Shown: positions 1 to 11,434 of the stretch, one piece after another
Layout of the letters: every line of letters starts with the position of its first letter
Numbering within the stretch: the stretch's first letter is position 1
Origin: an uncultured Pelagibacteraceae bacterium
GTDB lineage: Bacteria > Pseudomonadota > Alphaproteobacteria > Pelagibacterales > Pelagibacteraceae
Assembly: GCA_902610675.1 (NCBI GenBank)
Contig: CACLWP010000001.1
Location: forward strand, 1 to 64,000
Direction: 5' to 3'
DNA length: 64,000 nucleotides
The notes under the pieces: generated by a model
Database searches by the model: none
Told to the model about the DNA's origin: nothing
The model's input: only the letters and a program-made list of their open reading frames with translations
Position numbers and translations under genes: made by a program

Positions 1-20
1 AAATAAGGTAAAGGATACTT

Positions 21-707
21 ATGTTGCAAGCCCAAGTATTTACACTTTATCCAGATATTTTTCCTGGGCCTTTGGGCAAAGGACTTTATGGAAAAGCGAT
101 GTCAAAAAAATTGTGGAGTTTGAATGTAATAAATATAAGAGATGCAGCAACAGATAGACATAAAACGGTGGATGATACCCCTTATGGTGGTGGAACTGGC
201 ATGTTACTTAAACCAGACGTCTTAGCAAAATCTATTGATAAAAACGTTAATAAAGGAGATAGAATTTTATATCTTTCACCTAAAGGTAAAGTGTTTAATC
301 AAAAACTTGCTCAAGATTTATCATTAGAAAAATCGTTTTCTCTAATTTGTGGGCACTTTGAGGGTGTTGATGAAAGAGTATTATCAACAAGAAATATTGA
401 GGAGATAAGTATAGGAGACTATATATTATCAGGTGGAGAAACTGCAGCACTTGTAGTTCTTGATAGTATATTAAGACTTTTACCTGGGGTTTTAGGCAAC
501 GACAAATCTGCTAATGAGGAAACTTTTAGAAATGGTCTTTTGGAGTATCCACAATATACGAAACCACAAATTTGGGAGGATAAATCAGTGCCAAATGTGT
601 TATTATCTGGTGATCACGCTAAAATTAAAGACTGGCGTTTATCTCAATCTGAGGCTATAACACGCGACCGAAGACCGGATTTGTGGCAAAAATATAAAAA
701 GAATTAA
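21..707 (+). CDS. trmD: tRNA (guanine-N1)-methyltransferase
   Basis: 228 aa ORF with TrmD motifs ([41 protein letters not shown]); followed by rplS as usual. Confidence 0.97.
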   Translation: MLQAQVFTLYPDIFPGPLGKGLYGKAMSKKLWSLNVINIRDAATDRHKTVDDTPYGGGTGMLLKPDVLAKSIDKNVNKGDRILYLSPKGKVFNQKLAQDLSLEKSFSLICGHFEGVDERVLSTRNIEEISIGDYILSGGETAALVVLDSILRLLPGVLGNDKSANEETFRNGLLEYPQYTKPQIWEDKSVPNVLLSGDHAKIKDWRLSQSEAITRDRRPDLWQKYKKN

Positions 708-723
708 TTTGTTAAATATTAAA

Positions 724-1290
724 ATGAAAACAATAGAAGAAATCAACCAAAGTAACGTTAAAAAGATTCTTTCAGAAAAAAAAATCCCTGATTTTTTTCC
801 TGGTGATGTTATTAAAGTTGGTGTCAGAATTACAGAGGGAAAAAAAGAAAGAATTCAATATTTCGAAGGTGTTTGTATAGCTAAAAAAAGCAGGGACATA
901 AATTCATCTTTTACTGTTAGAAAAATATCTTTTGGCGAGGGTGTTGAAAGAACTTTTCCGTTGTATGGAACTGTTATCGACTCAATTAAAGTAATCCGTT
1001 CAGGTAAAGTAAGAAGAGCAAAACTTTATTATTTGAGAGATAGGACTGGTAAATCTGCCAGGATTGCTGAAAAAATTAGAAAAAAGATTGGTATTGATAT
1101 CGATGTTAAGCCCGAGACTGTTACTGAGGAAAATCTAGCACCAGCACCAGTAAAGGAAAGTGCAACAGAATCTGTAAAAGAGGCTACCCCAACAATCGAG
1201 CCTAAAAAAGAGGAGGCACCAAAAACAGAAATGAAAAAAGAAGCACCTAAAACCGAAAAAAAACTTGAAAATTTACAGGAAAAAAAATAA
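724..1290 (+). CDS. rplS: 50S ribosomal protein L19 with long Lys/Glu/Pro-rich C-terminal tail
   Basis: L19 core ([48 protein letters not shown]). The ORF track starts at TTG 709; ATG at 724 is the more plausible start. Confidence 0.95.
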   Translation: MKTIEEINQSNVKKILSEKKIPDFFPGDVIKVGVRITEGKKERIQYFEGVCIAKKSRDINSSFTVRKISFGEGVERTFPLYGTVIDSIKVIRSGKVRRAKLYYLRDRTGKSARIAEKIRKKIGIDIDVKPETVTEENLAPAPVKESATESVKEATPTIEPKKEEAPKTEMKKEAPKTEKKLENLQEKK

Positions 1291-1301
1291 TTTTTTTCTC
1301 A

Positions 1302-2705
1302 ATGCCCAATACTCTTTACGATAAAATTTGGAACGAGCACCTAGTTCATCAACAAGAAGATGGAACAGCACTATTGTTTGTTGATAGACATTTAGTTCAT
1401 GAAGTCACTAGCCCACAAGCTTTTGAAGGATTAAGAAACTCTAAACGTAAAGTAAGACATCCAAGTTTAACGTTAGCAGTAGCGGATCACAATGTTCCAA
1501 CAACTGACAGATCCAAAGGTATTTCAGACCATGAGTCTAAAATTCAAGTTGAAACTCTAGAATCTAATTGTAAAGAATTTGGTATTAAACTTTTTGGAAT
1601 GAATGATAAGAGGCAAGGAATCGTTCATGTTACCGGTCCCGAACAAGGTTTTACTCAACCTGGTACAGTTATTGTTTGTGGTGATAGTCACACAGCAACA
1701 CATGGAGCATTTGGTGCATTAGCATTTGGTATTGGAACTTCAGAGGTAGAGCATGTTTTAGCAACTCAAACCTTAGTACAGAAAAAAGCTAAAAATTTTA
1801 GAATAAATGTCAACGGTACATTGCCACTAGGCGTTACATCTAAAGATGTAATCCTTCAAATAATTGGAAAAATAGGCACTGCAGGTGGAACAGGTTGTGT
1901 AATAGAATACGCGGGTGATCTAATTAAATCATTAAGCGTTGAGAATAGAATGACAATTTGCAATATGACGATTGAGGGAGGTGCAAGAGCAGGATTAATA
2001 GCTCCTGATGAAAAGATATTTAAATATTTAGAGGGTAGACCAATGTCTCCTAAAGGAAATGATTGGGATAAAGCTTTAGAAAACTGGAAAAATTTGAGTA
2101 CCGATGAAGGTGCTAAGTTTGATAAAGAGGTGAACTTAACTGCAAATGAAATTTCGCCAATGATAACTTGGGGAACGTCACCTCAGGACGTTATTACAAT
2201 AGATGAAAGAGTACCAAATCCAAAAAATGAGAAAGACGAGGATAAAAAAAATTCTTTAGAGAGATCGTTAAGTTACATGGGTTTAAGACCAGATATGGCA
2301 GCTAAAGATATTAAGATTGATAAAGTTTTTATAGGAAGTTGTACGAATGGTAGAATTGAAGATTTAAGAGAGGCTGCAAAGATTCTTAAAGATAAAAAAA
2401 TAGCATCTCATGTTCATGCGATGGTTGTACCAGGGTCAGGATTAGTTAAAGAACAAGCAGAGCAAGAAGGATTAGATAAAATTTTCGTAAAGTCAGGATT
2501 TGAATGGAGAGAGCCAGGTTGTTCGATGTGTTTAGCAATGAATGCAGATAAATTAAAACCAGAGGAAAGATGTGCTTCTACATCAAATAGAAATTTTGAA
2601 GGTAGACAAGGAAGAGGTGGAAGAACTCATTTAGTTAGCCCTGGCATGGCTGCTGCAGCAGCAATATCAGGAAATCTTGATGATGTAAGGAAATATCAAA
2701 ATTAA
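1302..2705 (+). CDS. leuC: 3-isopropylmalate dehydratase large subunit
   Basis: 467 aa; aconitase-family motifs ([44 protein letters not shown]). Confidence 0.97.
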   Translation: MPNTLYDKIWNEHLVHQQEDGTALLFVDRHLVHEVTSPQAFEGLRNSKRKVRHPSLTLAVADHNVPTTDRSKGISDHESKIQVETLESNCKEFGIKLFGMNDKRQGIVHVTGPEQGFTQPGTVIVCGDSHTATHGAFGALAFGIGTSEVEHVLATQTLVQKKAKNFRINVNGTLPLGVTSKDVILQIIGKIGTAGGTGCVIEYAGDLIKSLSVENRMTICNMTIEGGARAGLIAPDEKIFKYLEGRPMSPKGNDWDKALENWKNLSTDEGAKFDKEVNLTANEISPMITWGTSPQDVITIDERVPNPKNEKDEDKKNSLERSLSYMGLRPDMAAKDIKIDKVFIGSCTNGRIEDLREAAKILKDKKIASHVHAMVVPGSGLVKEQAEQEGLDKIFVKSGFEWREPGCSMCLAMNADKLKPEERCASTSNRNFEGRQGRGGRTHLVSPGMAAAAAISGNLDDVRKYQN

Positions 2706-2706
2706 C

Positions 2707-3312
2707 ATGCAAAAATTTAATACTTTAAAGAGTATACCGGCATATCTACCAATAGTTAATATTGATACAGATATGATTATTCCAAAACAGTTTTTGAAGA
2801 CAATTAAAAGGACTGGACTAGGAAAAAATTTATTTTTTGAGATGAGGTATGATGACAATGGTGAAGAAATAAATGATTTTGTTTTAAATCAAAAACCATA
2901 CAGTAATTCAAAAATTTTAATTGCAGGAAAAAATTTTGGATGTGGTTCCTCTAGAGAGCATGCTCCTTGGGCATTATTAGATTTTGGTATTACTAGTGTG
3001 ATAAGCTCAAGTTTTGCAGATATTTTTTATAATAACTGTTTTAAAAATGGAATCTTACCAATCATTCTTGATGATCAAAAAATTAAAGAGTTATCAGAGT
3101 ATGCAAAAAGAAAAGAGGAAATTTTTATAGACCTCAAAGAGGAAAAGATTATTTTTGGAAATAATGAAACAAAATTTAAGATAGATTCATTTAAAAAGAA
3201 GTGTCTATTAGAAGGTCTGGACGATATAGCATTGTCTTTAGAAAAAAAGGATAAGATAGAAAGTTTTGAAAAGGGTTTGAAAATTAAAAAGCCATGGGTA
3301 TTTAATGATTAA
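2707..3312 (+). CDS. leuD: 3-isopropylmalate dehydratase small subunit
   Basis: 201 aa; [14 protein letters not shown] and [17 protein letters not shown] motifs. Confidence 0.97.
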   Translation: MQKFNTLKSIPAYLPIVNIDTDMIIPKQFLKTIKRTGLGKNLFFEMRYDDNGEEINDFVLNQKPYSNSKILIAGKNFGCGSSREHAPWALLDFGITSVISSSFADIFYNNCFKNGILPIILDDQKIKELSEYAKRKEEIFIDLKEEKIIFGNNETKFKIDSFKKKCLLEGLDDIALSLEKKDKIESFEKGLKIKKPWVFND

Positions 3313-4411
3313 AGTTAAAAAAAAAAAAATCTTACTATTACCTGGAGACGGGATTGGTCCAGAAGTCACTGAAGAAGTTAAAAAGATAATTAATTGGTTT
3401 AATGACAAAAAATCTTTAGGTTTCGAGACAGATGAAGAACTAGTTGGAGGTTGTTCCTATGATAAGCATGGAACTCCTATTACTGATGAGGTTTTTTACA
3501 AAGCTTTAGAGAGTGGAGTTATAATGCTAGGTGCTGTTGGTGGACCAAAGTGGGAAAGTGTGGAGTTTGATAAAAAACCAGAAAGAGCATTATTAAAATT
3601 GAGAAAAGAATTAAAACTTTTTGCTAACCTAAGACCAGCAATATGTTTTAAACAATTAGTTGATGCCTCAACTTTAAAACCAGAAATAATTTCTGGGTTA
3701 AATATAATGATTGTTAGAGAGTTAACAGGAGGTGTTTATTTCGGTGAACCAAGAGGAATCAAACCTATAGAAAATGGTGAGAGAAAAGGTGTTAATACTC
3801 ATATTTATACAAGCAGTGAAATCATTAGGGTCGCGAAAATTGCTTTTGATTTAGCAAGAAAAAGATCAAACAAAGTTATATCTTGTGAAAAATCAAATGT
3901 AATGGAGGCAGGACAACTATGGAAAGAAGAAGTTCAAGCACTTCATGATAAAGATTATAAAGATGTGAATTTAAGCCATATGCTTGCAGACAATTGTGCT
4001 ATGCAATTAGTAAGAAATCCAAAACAATTTGACGTCATTTTAACCGACAACCTTTTTGGTGATATGTTATCGGATGAAGCATCTATGTTGACAGGGTCTC
4101 TTGGACTTCTTCCATCAGCATCTTTAGGTGCAAAAAATAAAGACGGAGAAATGAGGGCAATGTATGAACCTATACATGGTTCTGCACCTGATATCGCTGG
4201 TAAAGGAATTGCAAACCCTATTGCAAGTGTATTGAGCTTTGCTATGGCTCTAAGGTATTCTCTAGATTTGGATAAAGAGGCTGAAGTCTTAGAAAAAGCT
4301 GTACAAGATGTATTAAATGATGGATTAAGAACAAAAGATATTCTATCAGAAGGAATGAAAGAAGTTTCAACTTCTCAGATGGGAGATGCGATAATTTCAA
4401 AATTGCAATAA
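3305..4411 (+). CDS. leuB: 3-isopropylmalate dehydrogenase
   Basis: 368 aa; [11 protein letters not shown] and [30 protein letters not shown]; overlaps the leuD stop by 8 bp. Confidence 0.97.
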   Translation: MIKVKKKKILLLPGDGIGPEVTEEVKKIINWFNDKKSLGFETDEELVGGCSYDKHGTPITDEVFYKALESGVIMLGAVGGPKWESVEFDKKPERALLKLRKELKLFANLRPAICFKQLVDASTLKPEIISGLNIMIVRELTGGVYFGEPRGIKPIENGERKGVNTHIYTSSEIIRVAKIAFDLARKRSNKVISCEKSNVMEAGQLWKEEVQALHDKDYKDVNLSHMLADNCAMQLVRNPKQFDVILTDNLFGDMLSDEASMLTGSLGLLPSASLGAKNKDGEMRAMYEPIHGSAPDIAGKGIANPIASVLSFAMALRYSLDLDKEAEVLEKAVQDVLNDGLRTKDILSEGMKEVSTSQMGDAIISKLQ

Positions 4412-4437
4412 TTTATTAATTATCTTAAACTGAGTAT

Positions 4438-6204
4438 ATGCCAAGCTATATTGCACCAGTAGAAGATATGATGTTTCTGTTTGAGAAACTAAGAGACAAT
4501 AAATATTATAATGAATTAGAAAAATATAAAGACGTCAGCCCAGATCTAGTTAAGGATATTTTAGAAGAAGCGGCAAAAATAAACCAGAATTTGATTTTAC
4601 CACTTGCTAAAGCTGGAGATGAAAACCCTGCTGTATTAGAGAATGGAGTTGTAAGAACACCCCCTGGTTATAAAGAAGTTTATCAAAAGTATATTGAAGA
4701 TGGTTGGACCTCACTATCTTGTGATCCAAAATATGGTGGGCAAGGAATGCCTAAAACAGTAAGTGCATTTTTTGATGAAATGATATCTTCAGCTAGTTTA
4801 GCATTTAAACTTTATAGCGAATTAACACTAGGTGCTTATAATTGTATTCATCATCATGCAACAGATGAAATAAAAAATAAATTTCTTCCTAAGATGGTTG
4901 AGGGAAAATGGAGTGGCACAATGTGTTTAACTGAACCGGTTTGTGGAACGGATCTAGGTTTACTTAAGACAAAAGCATTAGAACAACCAGATGGCACATA
5001 TAAAATTACAGGTCAAAAAATATTTATTACTTCGGGAGATCATGATTTAACTGAAAATATTATTCATTTGGTAATAGCAAGAGCAGCAGACTCACCTAAG
5101 GGAACAAAAGGAATAAGTTTATTTTTAGTTCCAAAATTTGTTGTAAAAGAAGATGGAACAGTCGGTGCAAGAAATGGAATATCCACAGGTTCAATAGAAA
5201 CAAAAATGGGCATCAAAGGCTCAGCTACATGTGTTTTAAATTTTGATGAGGCAACTGGTTTTATGATTGGTCCCAAAAACAAGGGATTGAGTCAAATGTT
5301 TACGATGATGAATTTAGAGAGAATAGTTGTTGGAATTCAAGGCCTGGGAATATCAGAAATTGCTTATCAGAACTCATTAAGTTATGCCAAAGATAGAAAG
5401 CAAGGAAAAAGTAATAATAATAAATCAGAAAACGGAATTGCTGATTCAATTATTGAACATGCAGATATAAGAAAAACTTTGTTGAATATGAAATCAATTA
5501 TCGAAGGAGAAAGAGCATTATGTTTCTGGTTGTCACAACAAACTGAAGTCAGCCTAAATCATAATGATCAAAAAATTAGGCAAGATGCTTCTGACATGGT
5601 GTCATTAATGACACCAGTTGTAAAATCTTTATTTTCAGATTTGGGAATGGAAATTACTAGTGACGCTATGCAAATATTTGGCGGGTATGGTTATACAAAA
5701 GATCAAGGTATTGAGCAATTGTATCGAGATAATAGAATTACCCCGATTTACGAGGGGACAAATTCAGTCCAAGCAGCTGATTTAGTTTTTAGGAAATTAT
5801 CAAATAAAAATGGTAATGTAATTGATAAATTTTTAGCCCTAATTAAATCTGAAGCAAATTCAAATAATGAAAAGGTGAAGCCGTTTGTTGATCAATTTAA
5901 TTATTATATAGATATTCTTTCAAGGTTTAGTGAATGGACAATTGAGAAAGCTAAAACTAATAAGGATGATGTGAGCGCAGCTGCTAATGATTACTTGAAA
6001 ACTCTGGGTTATGTATCATTAGCTTTTGCATGGGTTAAAATCCTTAACATAAGTTTTAAAGATTATGAAGAAAATAGAAAATTTTATGATAGTAAAATAA
6101 ATACTGCTAAATTCTATTTTGATAAAGTTCTTCCCAGAGCTGAACAGCACTATAAATCTGCTATTTCAGGAAGCTCAAATATCATGAACTTTAAATTTAA
6201 CTAA
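4438..6204 (+). CDS. dmdC: Acyl-CoA dehydrogenase, probable 3-methylmercaptopropionyl-CoA dehydrogenase (DmdC)
   Basis: 588 aa long-form acyl-CoA dehydrogenase (MCLTEPVCGTDLG, QIFGGYGYTKDQGIEQLYRDNRITPIYEGTNSVQAADL); adjacent to dmdB and dmdA. Confidence 0.88.
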   Translation: MPSYIAPVEDMMFLFEKLRDNKYYNELEKYKDVSPDLVKDILEEAAKINQNLILPLAKAGDENPAVLENGVVRTPPGYKEVYQKYIEDGWTSLSCDPKYGGQGMPKTVSAFFDEMISSASLAFKLYSELTLGAYNCIHHHATDEIKNKFLPKMVEGKWSGTMCLTEPVCGTDLGLLKTKALEQPDGTYKITGQKIFITSGDHDLTENIIHLVIARAADSPKGTKGISLFLVPKFVVKEDGTVGARNGISTGSIETKMGIKGSATCVLNFDEATGFMIGPKNKGLSQMFTMMNLERIVVGIQGLGISEIAYQNSLSYAKDRKQGKSNNNKSENGIADSIIEHADIRKTLLNMKSIIEGERALCFWLSQQTEVSLNHNDQKIRQDASDMVSLMTPVVKSLFSDLGMEITSDAMQIFGGYGYTKDQGIEQLYRDNRITPIYEGTNSVQAADLVFRKLSNKNGNVIDKFLALIKSEANSNNEKVKPFVDQFNYYIDILSRFSEWTIEKAKTNKDDVSAAANDYLKTLGYVSLAFAWVKILNISFKDYEENRKFYDSKINTAKFYFDKVLPRAEQHYKSAISGSSNIMNFKFN

Positions 6205-6205
6205 A

Positions 6206-7822
6206 ATGAGTTCTTACAATACTGATTTAGATAAAAACGCTGCAAATTATGTTCCTCTTACACCTTTAACTTTTATTAAAAGAGCTAAAGAAATTTATCC
6301 AGATTATGAAGCTCTAATTTATGAGGACAGAAAATATTCATGGGCAGAAGTTTATAAACGAACAGTTAAGTTCGCAAGTGCCCTCAGTAAAGCTGGTATC
6401 AGAAAGGGAGATACAGTATCATTTTTGGCTTTTAACACTCCCGAAATCTTTGAGGGTCATTATTCTGTACCAATGACAGGTGCAGTGTTGAACACAATCA
6501 ATATAAGATTGGATGCTAAAACAATTGCTTATATTTTAGACCATAGTGAAGCTAAAGTTTTAGTAGTAGATCGACAATTGCATATCGAGGTAAAAAAAGC
6601 TCTTGGCATTTTAAAAAGAAAAATCACAATTATTGATATTATTGACAAACATGCAGATCAATCAAAATGTGAAAAAATAGGTGAATTGGATTATGAAAGT
6701 TTTTTAAATACAGGTGACGAAAACTATGATTGGAAAATGCCTGAAGATGAATGGCAAGCAATATCTCTTAGCTATACTTCGGGTACAACTGGTAATCCAA
6801 AAGGTGTTGTCTACCATCACAGAGGCTCATACTTAATGTCAACTGGAAGTGCAGTGGCTTGGAATATGCCTAATAGACTTAATTTTTTAACTATTGTGCC
6901 AATGTTTCACTGCAATGGATGGGGTTATCCTTGGACTGTTCCTATGTTGAATGGGAGAACTATTTGTTTAAGAAATATTGATGTAAAGAAAATCTTTGAT
7001 TTGATCGACGAGCATAACATAACCCATTTTGGTGGAGCACCAATAGTTTTAAACATGGTCACGGGTGCACCAGAGTCTGATAAAAAAAGATTAAAACATA
7101 AAGTTTATGTGCTTACTGCAGGAGCGCCACCACCAAGTATAATTTTCAAAAAAATGAACGAACTTGGATTTGAAGTTATGCATGTTTATGGTTTAACTGA
7201 AACTTATGGGCATGTAACTCAATGTGCATGGAATGATGCTTGGAACAAATTTGACGAGGAAAAACAAAATGAGATTAAAGCCAGACAAGGAGTTAGGTAT
7301 CCAAATACTGAGGGAATAACTGTCATGAATCCTGAAACAATGAAGGAAGTACCCAAAGATGGAAAGACAATTGGAGAAATCATGATTAAAGGAAATATAG
7401 TAATGAAAGGCTATTTCAAAGACAAAGATGCAACTAATAAAGCTATGCATGGAGGTTGGTTTCATTCTGGAGATTTAGCTGTAATCCACCCCGACGGGTA
7501 TGTTAAAATCCAAGATAGATCGAAAGATATAATAATTTCTGGTGGTGAGAATATATCCTCTATCGAAATAGAGAACACTTTGGCAAAACACCCGTCTGTA
7601 TCAATTGCTGCTGTAGTCGCAAAACCAGATGATAAATGGGGAGAAGTTCCATGTGCATTTATTGAAATGGTAAAAGATAAGCCCGTTACTGAAAAAGAAC
7701 TGATAAGTTTTTGTAAGGAAACTCTTGCTGGATTTAAGGTACCAAAACAAGTTGTTTTTTGTGAACTACCAAAAACATCAACAGGAAAAATTCAGAAATT
7801 TGAATTAAGAAAAAAATTTTAG
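6206..7822 (+). CDS. dmdB: AMP-dependent acyl-CoA ligase, probable 3-methylmercaptopropionyl-CoA ligase (DmdB)
   Basis: 538 aa; SLSYTSGTTGNPKGVVYHHRG, GWFHSGDLAVIHPDGY, KTSTGKIQKFELRKKF; context with dmdA and dmdC. Confidence 0.88.
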   Translation: MSSYNTDLDKNAANYVPLTPLTFIKRAKEIYPDYEALIYEDRKYSWAEVYKRTVKFASALSKAGIRKGDTVSFLAFNTPEIFEGHYSVPMTGAVLNTINIRLDAKTIAYILDHSEAKVLVVDRQLHIEVKKALGILKRKITIIDIIDKHADQSKCEKIGELDYESFLNTGDENYDWKMPEDEWQAISLSYTSGTTGNPKGVVYHHRGSYLMSTGSAVAWNMPNRLNFLTIVPMFHCNGWGYPWTVPMLNGRTICLRNIDVKKIFDLIDEHNITHFGGAPIVLNMVTGAPESDKKRLKHKVYVLTAGAPPPSIIFKKMNELGFEVMHVYGLTETYGHVTQCAWNDAWNKFDEEKQNEIKARQGVRYPNTEGITVMNPETMKEVPKDGKTIGEIMIKGNIVMKGYFKDKDATNKAMHGGWFHSGDLAVIHPDGYVKIQDRSKDIIISGGENISSIEIENTLAKHPSVSIAAVVAKPDDKWGEVPCAFIEMVKDKPVTEKELISFCKETLAGFKVPKQVVFCELPKTSTGKIQKFELRKKF

Positions 7823-7830
7823 GTAAATAA

Positions 7831-8607
7831 TTGATATTTCAAATAAATAATAAGAAAATTCATGCATCTGATTCGGGTCAAGGTATAGATTATCAAAAAG
7901 AAACAATAGTTTTTCTTCATGGTAGTGGCCTTTCTCACATTGTGTGGTCTCTTACTGAGCAGTTTTTTTCAAATAAAAACTTTAATGTGCTCTCTATAGA
8001 TTTACCTGGACATGGAGGCTCAGATGGACCTTGTCTAGAAAGTATCGAAAAAATTGCTGATTGGTTAGAAGGGGTATTCAATAATTTAAAATTAAAAAAT
8101 TTAATCTTGGTGGGTCACTCACAGGGATGTCTAGAAATATTAGAATATATTTTCAGATATAAAGATAAGATTGATAAAGCTGTTTTTGTTGGTGGATCAA
8201 ATAAAATGCCTGTCCATCCTGATTTAATTAAGCTGGCTCAAAATGGCGACTCAGATGCTGTTAAGTTAATGATGAAATGGGGTTATGAAGGCTCGAAAAA
8301 ATTTATTGGAGGAAACCCAGTTGAAAAAATAATTCAATCACCAAGAGATATCAGTGAAATTTTAGCAACTGATTTAAATGCCTGCAATAATTACAGCAAC
8401 GGGATAGTGGCAGCGAAAAATATTGATTGTCCAACAATGTTTATATTTGGAGAATTGGACAAGATGGTTAGTTTGGAACATGCAAAGAAATTTGCAAATT
8501 CAGTCAAGGACTCGATCACTCATGTAATTCATGGATCTGGACATATGATTATGATTGAAAAAGCTTTTGAAATGAGGGAAAAGATCTTAGAATTTTTAAA
8601 AAAATGA
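7831..8607 (+). CDS. Alpha/beta hydrolase embedded in the DMSP demethylation cluster
   Basis: 258 aa, TTG start; GHSQGC nucleophile elbow, GELDKMV acid and [10 protein letters not shown] His motifs; stop overlaps the dmdA start by 4 bp. Confidence 0.9.
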   Translation: MIFQINNKKIHASDSGQGIDYQKETIVFLHGSGLSHIVWSLTEQFFSNKNFNVLSIDLPGHGGSDGPCLESIEKIADWLEGVFNNLKLKNLILVGHSQGCLEILEYIFRYKDKIDKAVFVGGSNKMPVHPDLIKLAQNGDSDAVKLMMKWGYEGSKKFIGGNPVEKIIQSPRDISEILATDLNACNNYSNGIVAAKNIDCPTMFIFGELDKMVSLEHAKKFANSVKDSITHVIHGSGHMIMIEKAFEMREKILEFLKK

Positions 8608-9713
8608 GAAATTTTCCAATTGTTAAATCAAGAAGGCTAAGAAGCACGCCTTATACAGATAGAATTGAAGCTCATGGAGTAAGTAGTTACACTGTGTATA
8701 ACCATATGTTATTACCAGCTTCTTTTAAATCTTTAGAGTCTGATTATCACCATTTAAAAAAATTTGTTCAAGTATGGGATGTTGCAGCTGAAAGACAAGT
8801 TGAAATTTCTGGTAAAGATTCTGCCAAGTTAGTTCAATTGATGACATGTAGAGATTTATCTAATTCAAAAGTAGGTAGATGTTATTACGCACCTTTGGTA
8901 GATCACAAAGGTCTTTTAGTAAATGACCCAATTATAAACAAATTAGCAGATGACAAGTGGTGGTTATCTATTGCAGATTCAGATGTTATTTTTTTTGCAA
9001 AAGGACTGGCAGCTGGAAAAAATCTTGAAGTTGAAATAAGTGAACCAAACGTAAATATTCTTGCGGTTCAAGGACCTTTGTCAGATGATTTAATGTCAAA
9101 ATTATTTGGTGAAAAAATTAGAGAATTAAAATTCTTTAATTTTAAATATTTAGAATTTAAAGGTAATCAATATTTTGTTGCGAGGTCTGGCTGGTCAAAA
9201 CAAAGTGGTTTTGAAGTTTATGTTGAAGATAATTTGGCTGGTCAAGATTTGTATGATTATTTATTTGAATTAGGAAAAGAATTTAATGTAAGAGCCGGAT
9301 GCCCAAATTTGATCGAGAGAATAGAGTCAGCCCTTTTATCTTATGGAAATGATTTTGATAATAGAGATAATCCTTTTGAGGCAAATTTTGATAAGTTTAT
9401 AAATTTAGATAGTAATATTGATTTTATAGGAAAAGAAAAATTAATAAAAATTCAGCAAGAGGGAATTAAAAGAAAATTAATGGGAGTTAAAATCGATCAC
9501 GATAAAATTGATATGTATTGTGAAAAGACATTACTAGATGATGAAAATAATATAGTGGGCTATGTGAGATCTGCAGCATATTCTCCAACTTTTAAAAAAG
9601 TTATAGGTATTGCAATGATTAATAAACCCTACTGGGACGCCAAAACACAATTTAAGATAGATATTGGTGAAAAAATATTTGTTGGAAAAATTTGCGATTT
9701 ACCTTTCATTTAG
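8604..9713 (+). CDS. dmdA: Dimethylsulfoniopropionate demethylase (GcvT-family)
   Basis: 369 aa GcvT-like protein; [42 protein letters not shown] resembles DmdA; next to dmdB and dmdC. Confidence 0.9.
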   Translation: MRNFPIVKSRRLRSTPYTDRIEAHGVSSYTVYNHMLLPASFKSLESDYHHLKKFVQVWDVAAERQVEISGKDSAKLVQLMTCRDLSNSKVGRCYYAPLVDHKGLLVNDPIINKLADDKWWLSIADSDVIFFAKGLAAGKNLEVEISEPNVNILAVQGPLSDDLMSKLFGEKIRELKFFNFKYLEFKGNQYFVARSGWSKQSGFEVYVEDNLAGQDLYDYLFELGKEFNVRAGCPNLIERIESALLSYGNDFDNRDNPFEANFDKFINLDSNIDFIGKEKLIKIQQEGIKRKLMGVKIDHDKIDMYCEKTLLDDENNIVGYVRSAAYSPTFKKVIGIAMINKPYWDAKTQFKIDIGEKIFVGKICDLPFI

Positions 9714-9728
9714 TATAAAAGTTACATC

Positions 9729-10736
9729 ATGAATATAGCAATAGTAGGAGCAACAGGAAATGTTGGGAGAAAGACTTTAGAAGTTCTTGAAAAAAAGGAA
9801 ATTTCTATCGACAATCTTTATTTGGTCGCATCACCAAAAAGTGCAGGAAAAAAAATTAAATTTCATGGAAAAGAAATTGAAGTCAATAATCTTGAAAATT
9901 TTGATTTTTCAAAAGTGAAAATCGCTTTTTTTGCAGCTGGAGGGAAAATTTCGGAAAGTTTTGCAGAGAAAGCAGCAAAGTATTGTTTGGTAATTGACAA
10001 CTCAAGCTTTTTTAGAATGGACCCAGATGTTCCCTTGGTGGTTCCTCAAGTAAATTCAAGTGATTTAAATAATATTAAAAAAAATATTATTGCAAATCCA
10101 AACTGTTCAACAGCACAATTAGTTATTGCTTTAAAACCATTACATGATCTATTTGTAATTAAAAGAATAGTAGTTTCTACATATCAATCGGTTTCAGGAG
10201 CTGGTAAAGCGTCAATGGATGAACTATTTGAGCAAACTAAACTAGCTTTAGATGGTGATAATATTAAACCTCAAAATTTTACAAAGCAAATAGCTTTTAA
10301 TGCTATTCCTCACATCGATATTTTTTCAGAGGACGGGTACACAAAAGAAGAATTGAAGATGAGGAATGAAACAAAAAAAATTTTAGGTGATATAATTGAC
10401 CTTACTGCAACATGTGTAAGATTACCAATATCTGTTTCTCACTCAGAGGCAGTTAATCTACAATTTCAAAAACCATTCTCTTTAAAAAAAGTAAGGGAGG
10501 CTCTAGATAATTTTGAAGGCTGTAAAGTTATCGATGAAAGAATCGATGGTGGATACATAACTCCAATTGATGCTGAAGGAAAAAACGAAACATTTGTATC
10601 AAGAATTAGGGAAGACAAAACAATAGAAAATGGATTAAATTTATGGGTTGTTTCAGATAATCTTTTAAGAGGTGCAGCTTTAAATGCAGTTGAAATAGCT
10701 GAAACATTAATTAAAAATAACTTTTATGGAAAATAA
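9729..10736 (+). CDS. asd: Aspartate-semialdehyde dehydrogenase
   Basis: 335 aa; IAIVGATGNVGRKTLEVL, NPNCSTAQLVIALKPLHD, VSTYQSVSGAGK. Confidence 0.96.
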   Translation: MNIAIVGATGNVGRKTLEVLEKKEISIDNLYLVASPKSAGKKIKFHGKEIEVNNLENFDFSKVKIAFFAAGGKISESFAEKAAKYCLVIDNSSFFRMDPDVPLVVPQVNSSDLNNIKKNIIANPNCSTAQLVIALKPLHDLFVIKRIVVSTYQSVSGAGKASMDELFEQTKLALDGDNIKPQNFTKQIAFNAIPHIDIFSEDGYTKEELKMRNETKKILGDIIDLTATCVRLPISVSHSEAVNLQFQKPFSLKKVREALDNFEGCKVIDERIDGGYITPIDAEGKNETFVSRIREDKTIENGLNLWVVSDNLLRGAALNAVEIAETLIKNNFYGK

Positions 10737-11109
10737 ATCTCCTTTATCGCCACATATCCAAGTATATAGATGGCAAATTTCATCATTAGTTTCTATCTCT
10801 CACAGAATAACAGGGATAATAAATATTATTGCAATCTCTTTAATTTGTTTATGGATTTCTTTAATTTTTTTTAGTGAAAGTAATTATGAAACTATTAATT
10901 TATTATTAAATTCAATGGTTGGAAAATTTACTATCTTAGGAATTACGTGGTCTTTTTCATTTCAAATTCTTAGTGAAATTAGACACGTATTCATGGATCT
11001 AGGCTATGGATTTGAACTTAGAACAACTAAGATATCTGGTACAATAGTAATTTTTGGGTCAGTAATTTTAACCATAATTTTTTTTATAATAGGAAAAAGT
11101 TTTATTTAA
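10726..11109 (+). CDS. sdhC: Succinate dehydrogenase cytochrome b556 subunit
   Basis: 127 aa, hydrophobic; PLSPHIQVYRWQISSLVSISHRITG and EIRHVFMDLGYG; upstream of sdhDAB. Confidence 0.93.
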   Translation: MENKSPLSPHIQVYRWQISSLVSISHRITGIINIIAISLICLWISLIFFSESNYETINLLLNSMVGKFTILGITWSFSFQILSEIRHVFMDLGYGFELRTTKISGTIVIFGSVILTIIFFIIGKSFI

Positions 11110-11110
11110 T

Positions 11111-11434
11111 ATGATAACTGCAACAAAAAAATGGATTTTTTTAAAGATAAGTGGAGCTCTATTAATTCCATTAATGATATGGTTTATTTTAAATCTAATA
11201 AAGATTTATGACCAAGATTACTTAAATTTAATATCTTTTTTTACGGAGCCACTTTCCAAATTTTTATTTAGTATCTTTATTATTAATGCTTATTTTTTCT
11301 CAGCTTTAAGTATTAGTGAGGTTTTTGAGGATTATATTAAAAATGAGAAAATCAAAAATGTCGCAAATAAGCTTTTATATGCATCAGCTGTAGCAATTCC
11401 GTTAATTACAATTATATTAATAACCTATAAATGA
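11111..11434 (+). CDS. sdhD: Succinate dehydrogenase membrane anchor subunit
   Basis: 107 aa, three predicted TM segments, between sdhC and sdhA. Confidence 0.85.
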   Translation: MITATKKWIFLKISGALLIPLMIWFILNLIKIYDQDYLNLISFFTEPLSKFLFSIFIINAYFFSALSISEVFEDYIKNEKIKNVANKLLYASAVAIPLITIILITYK

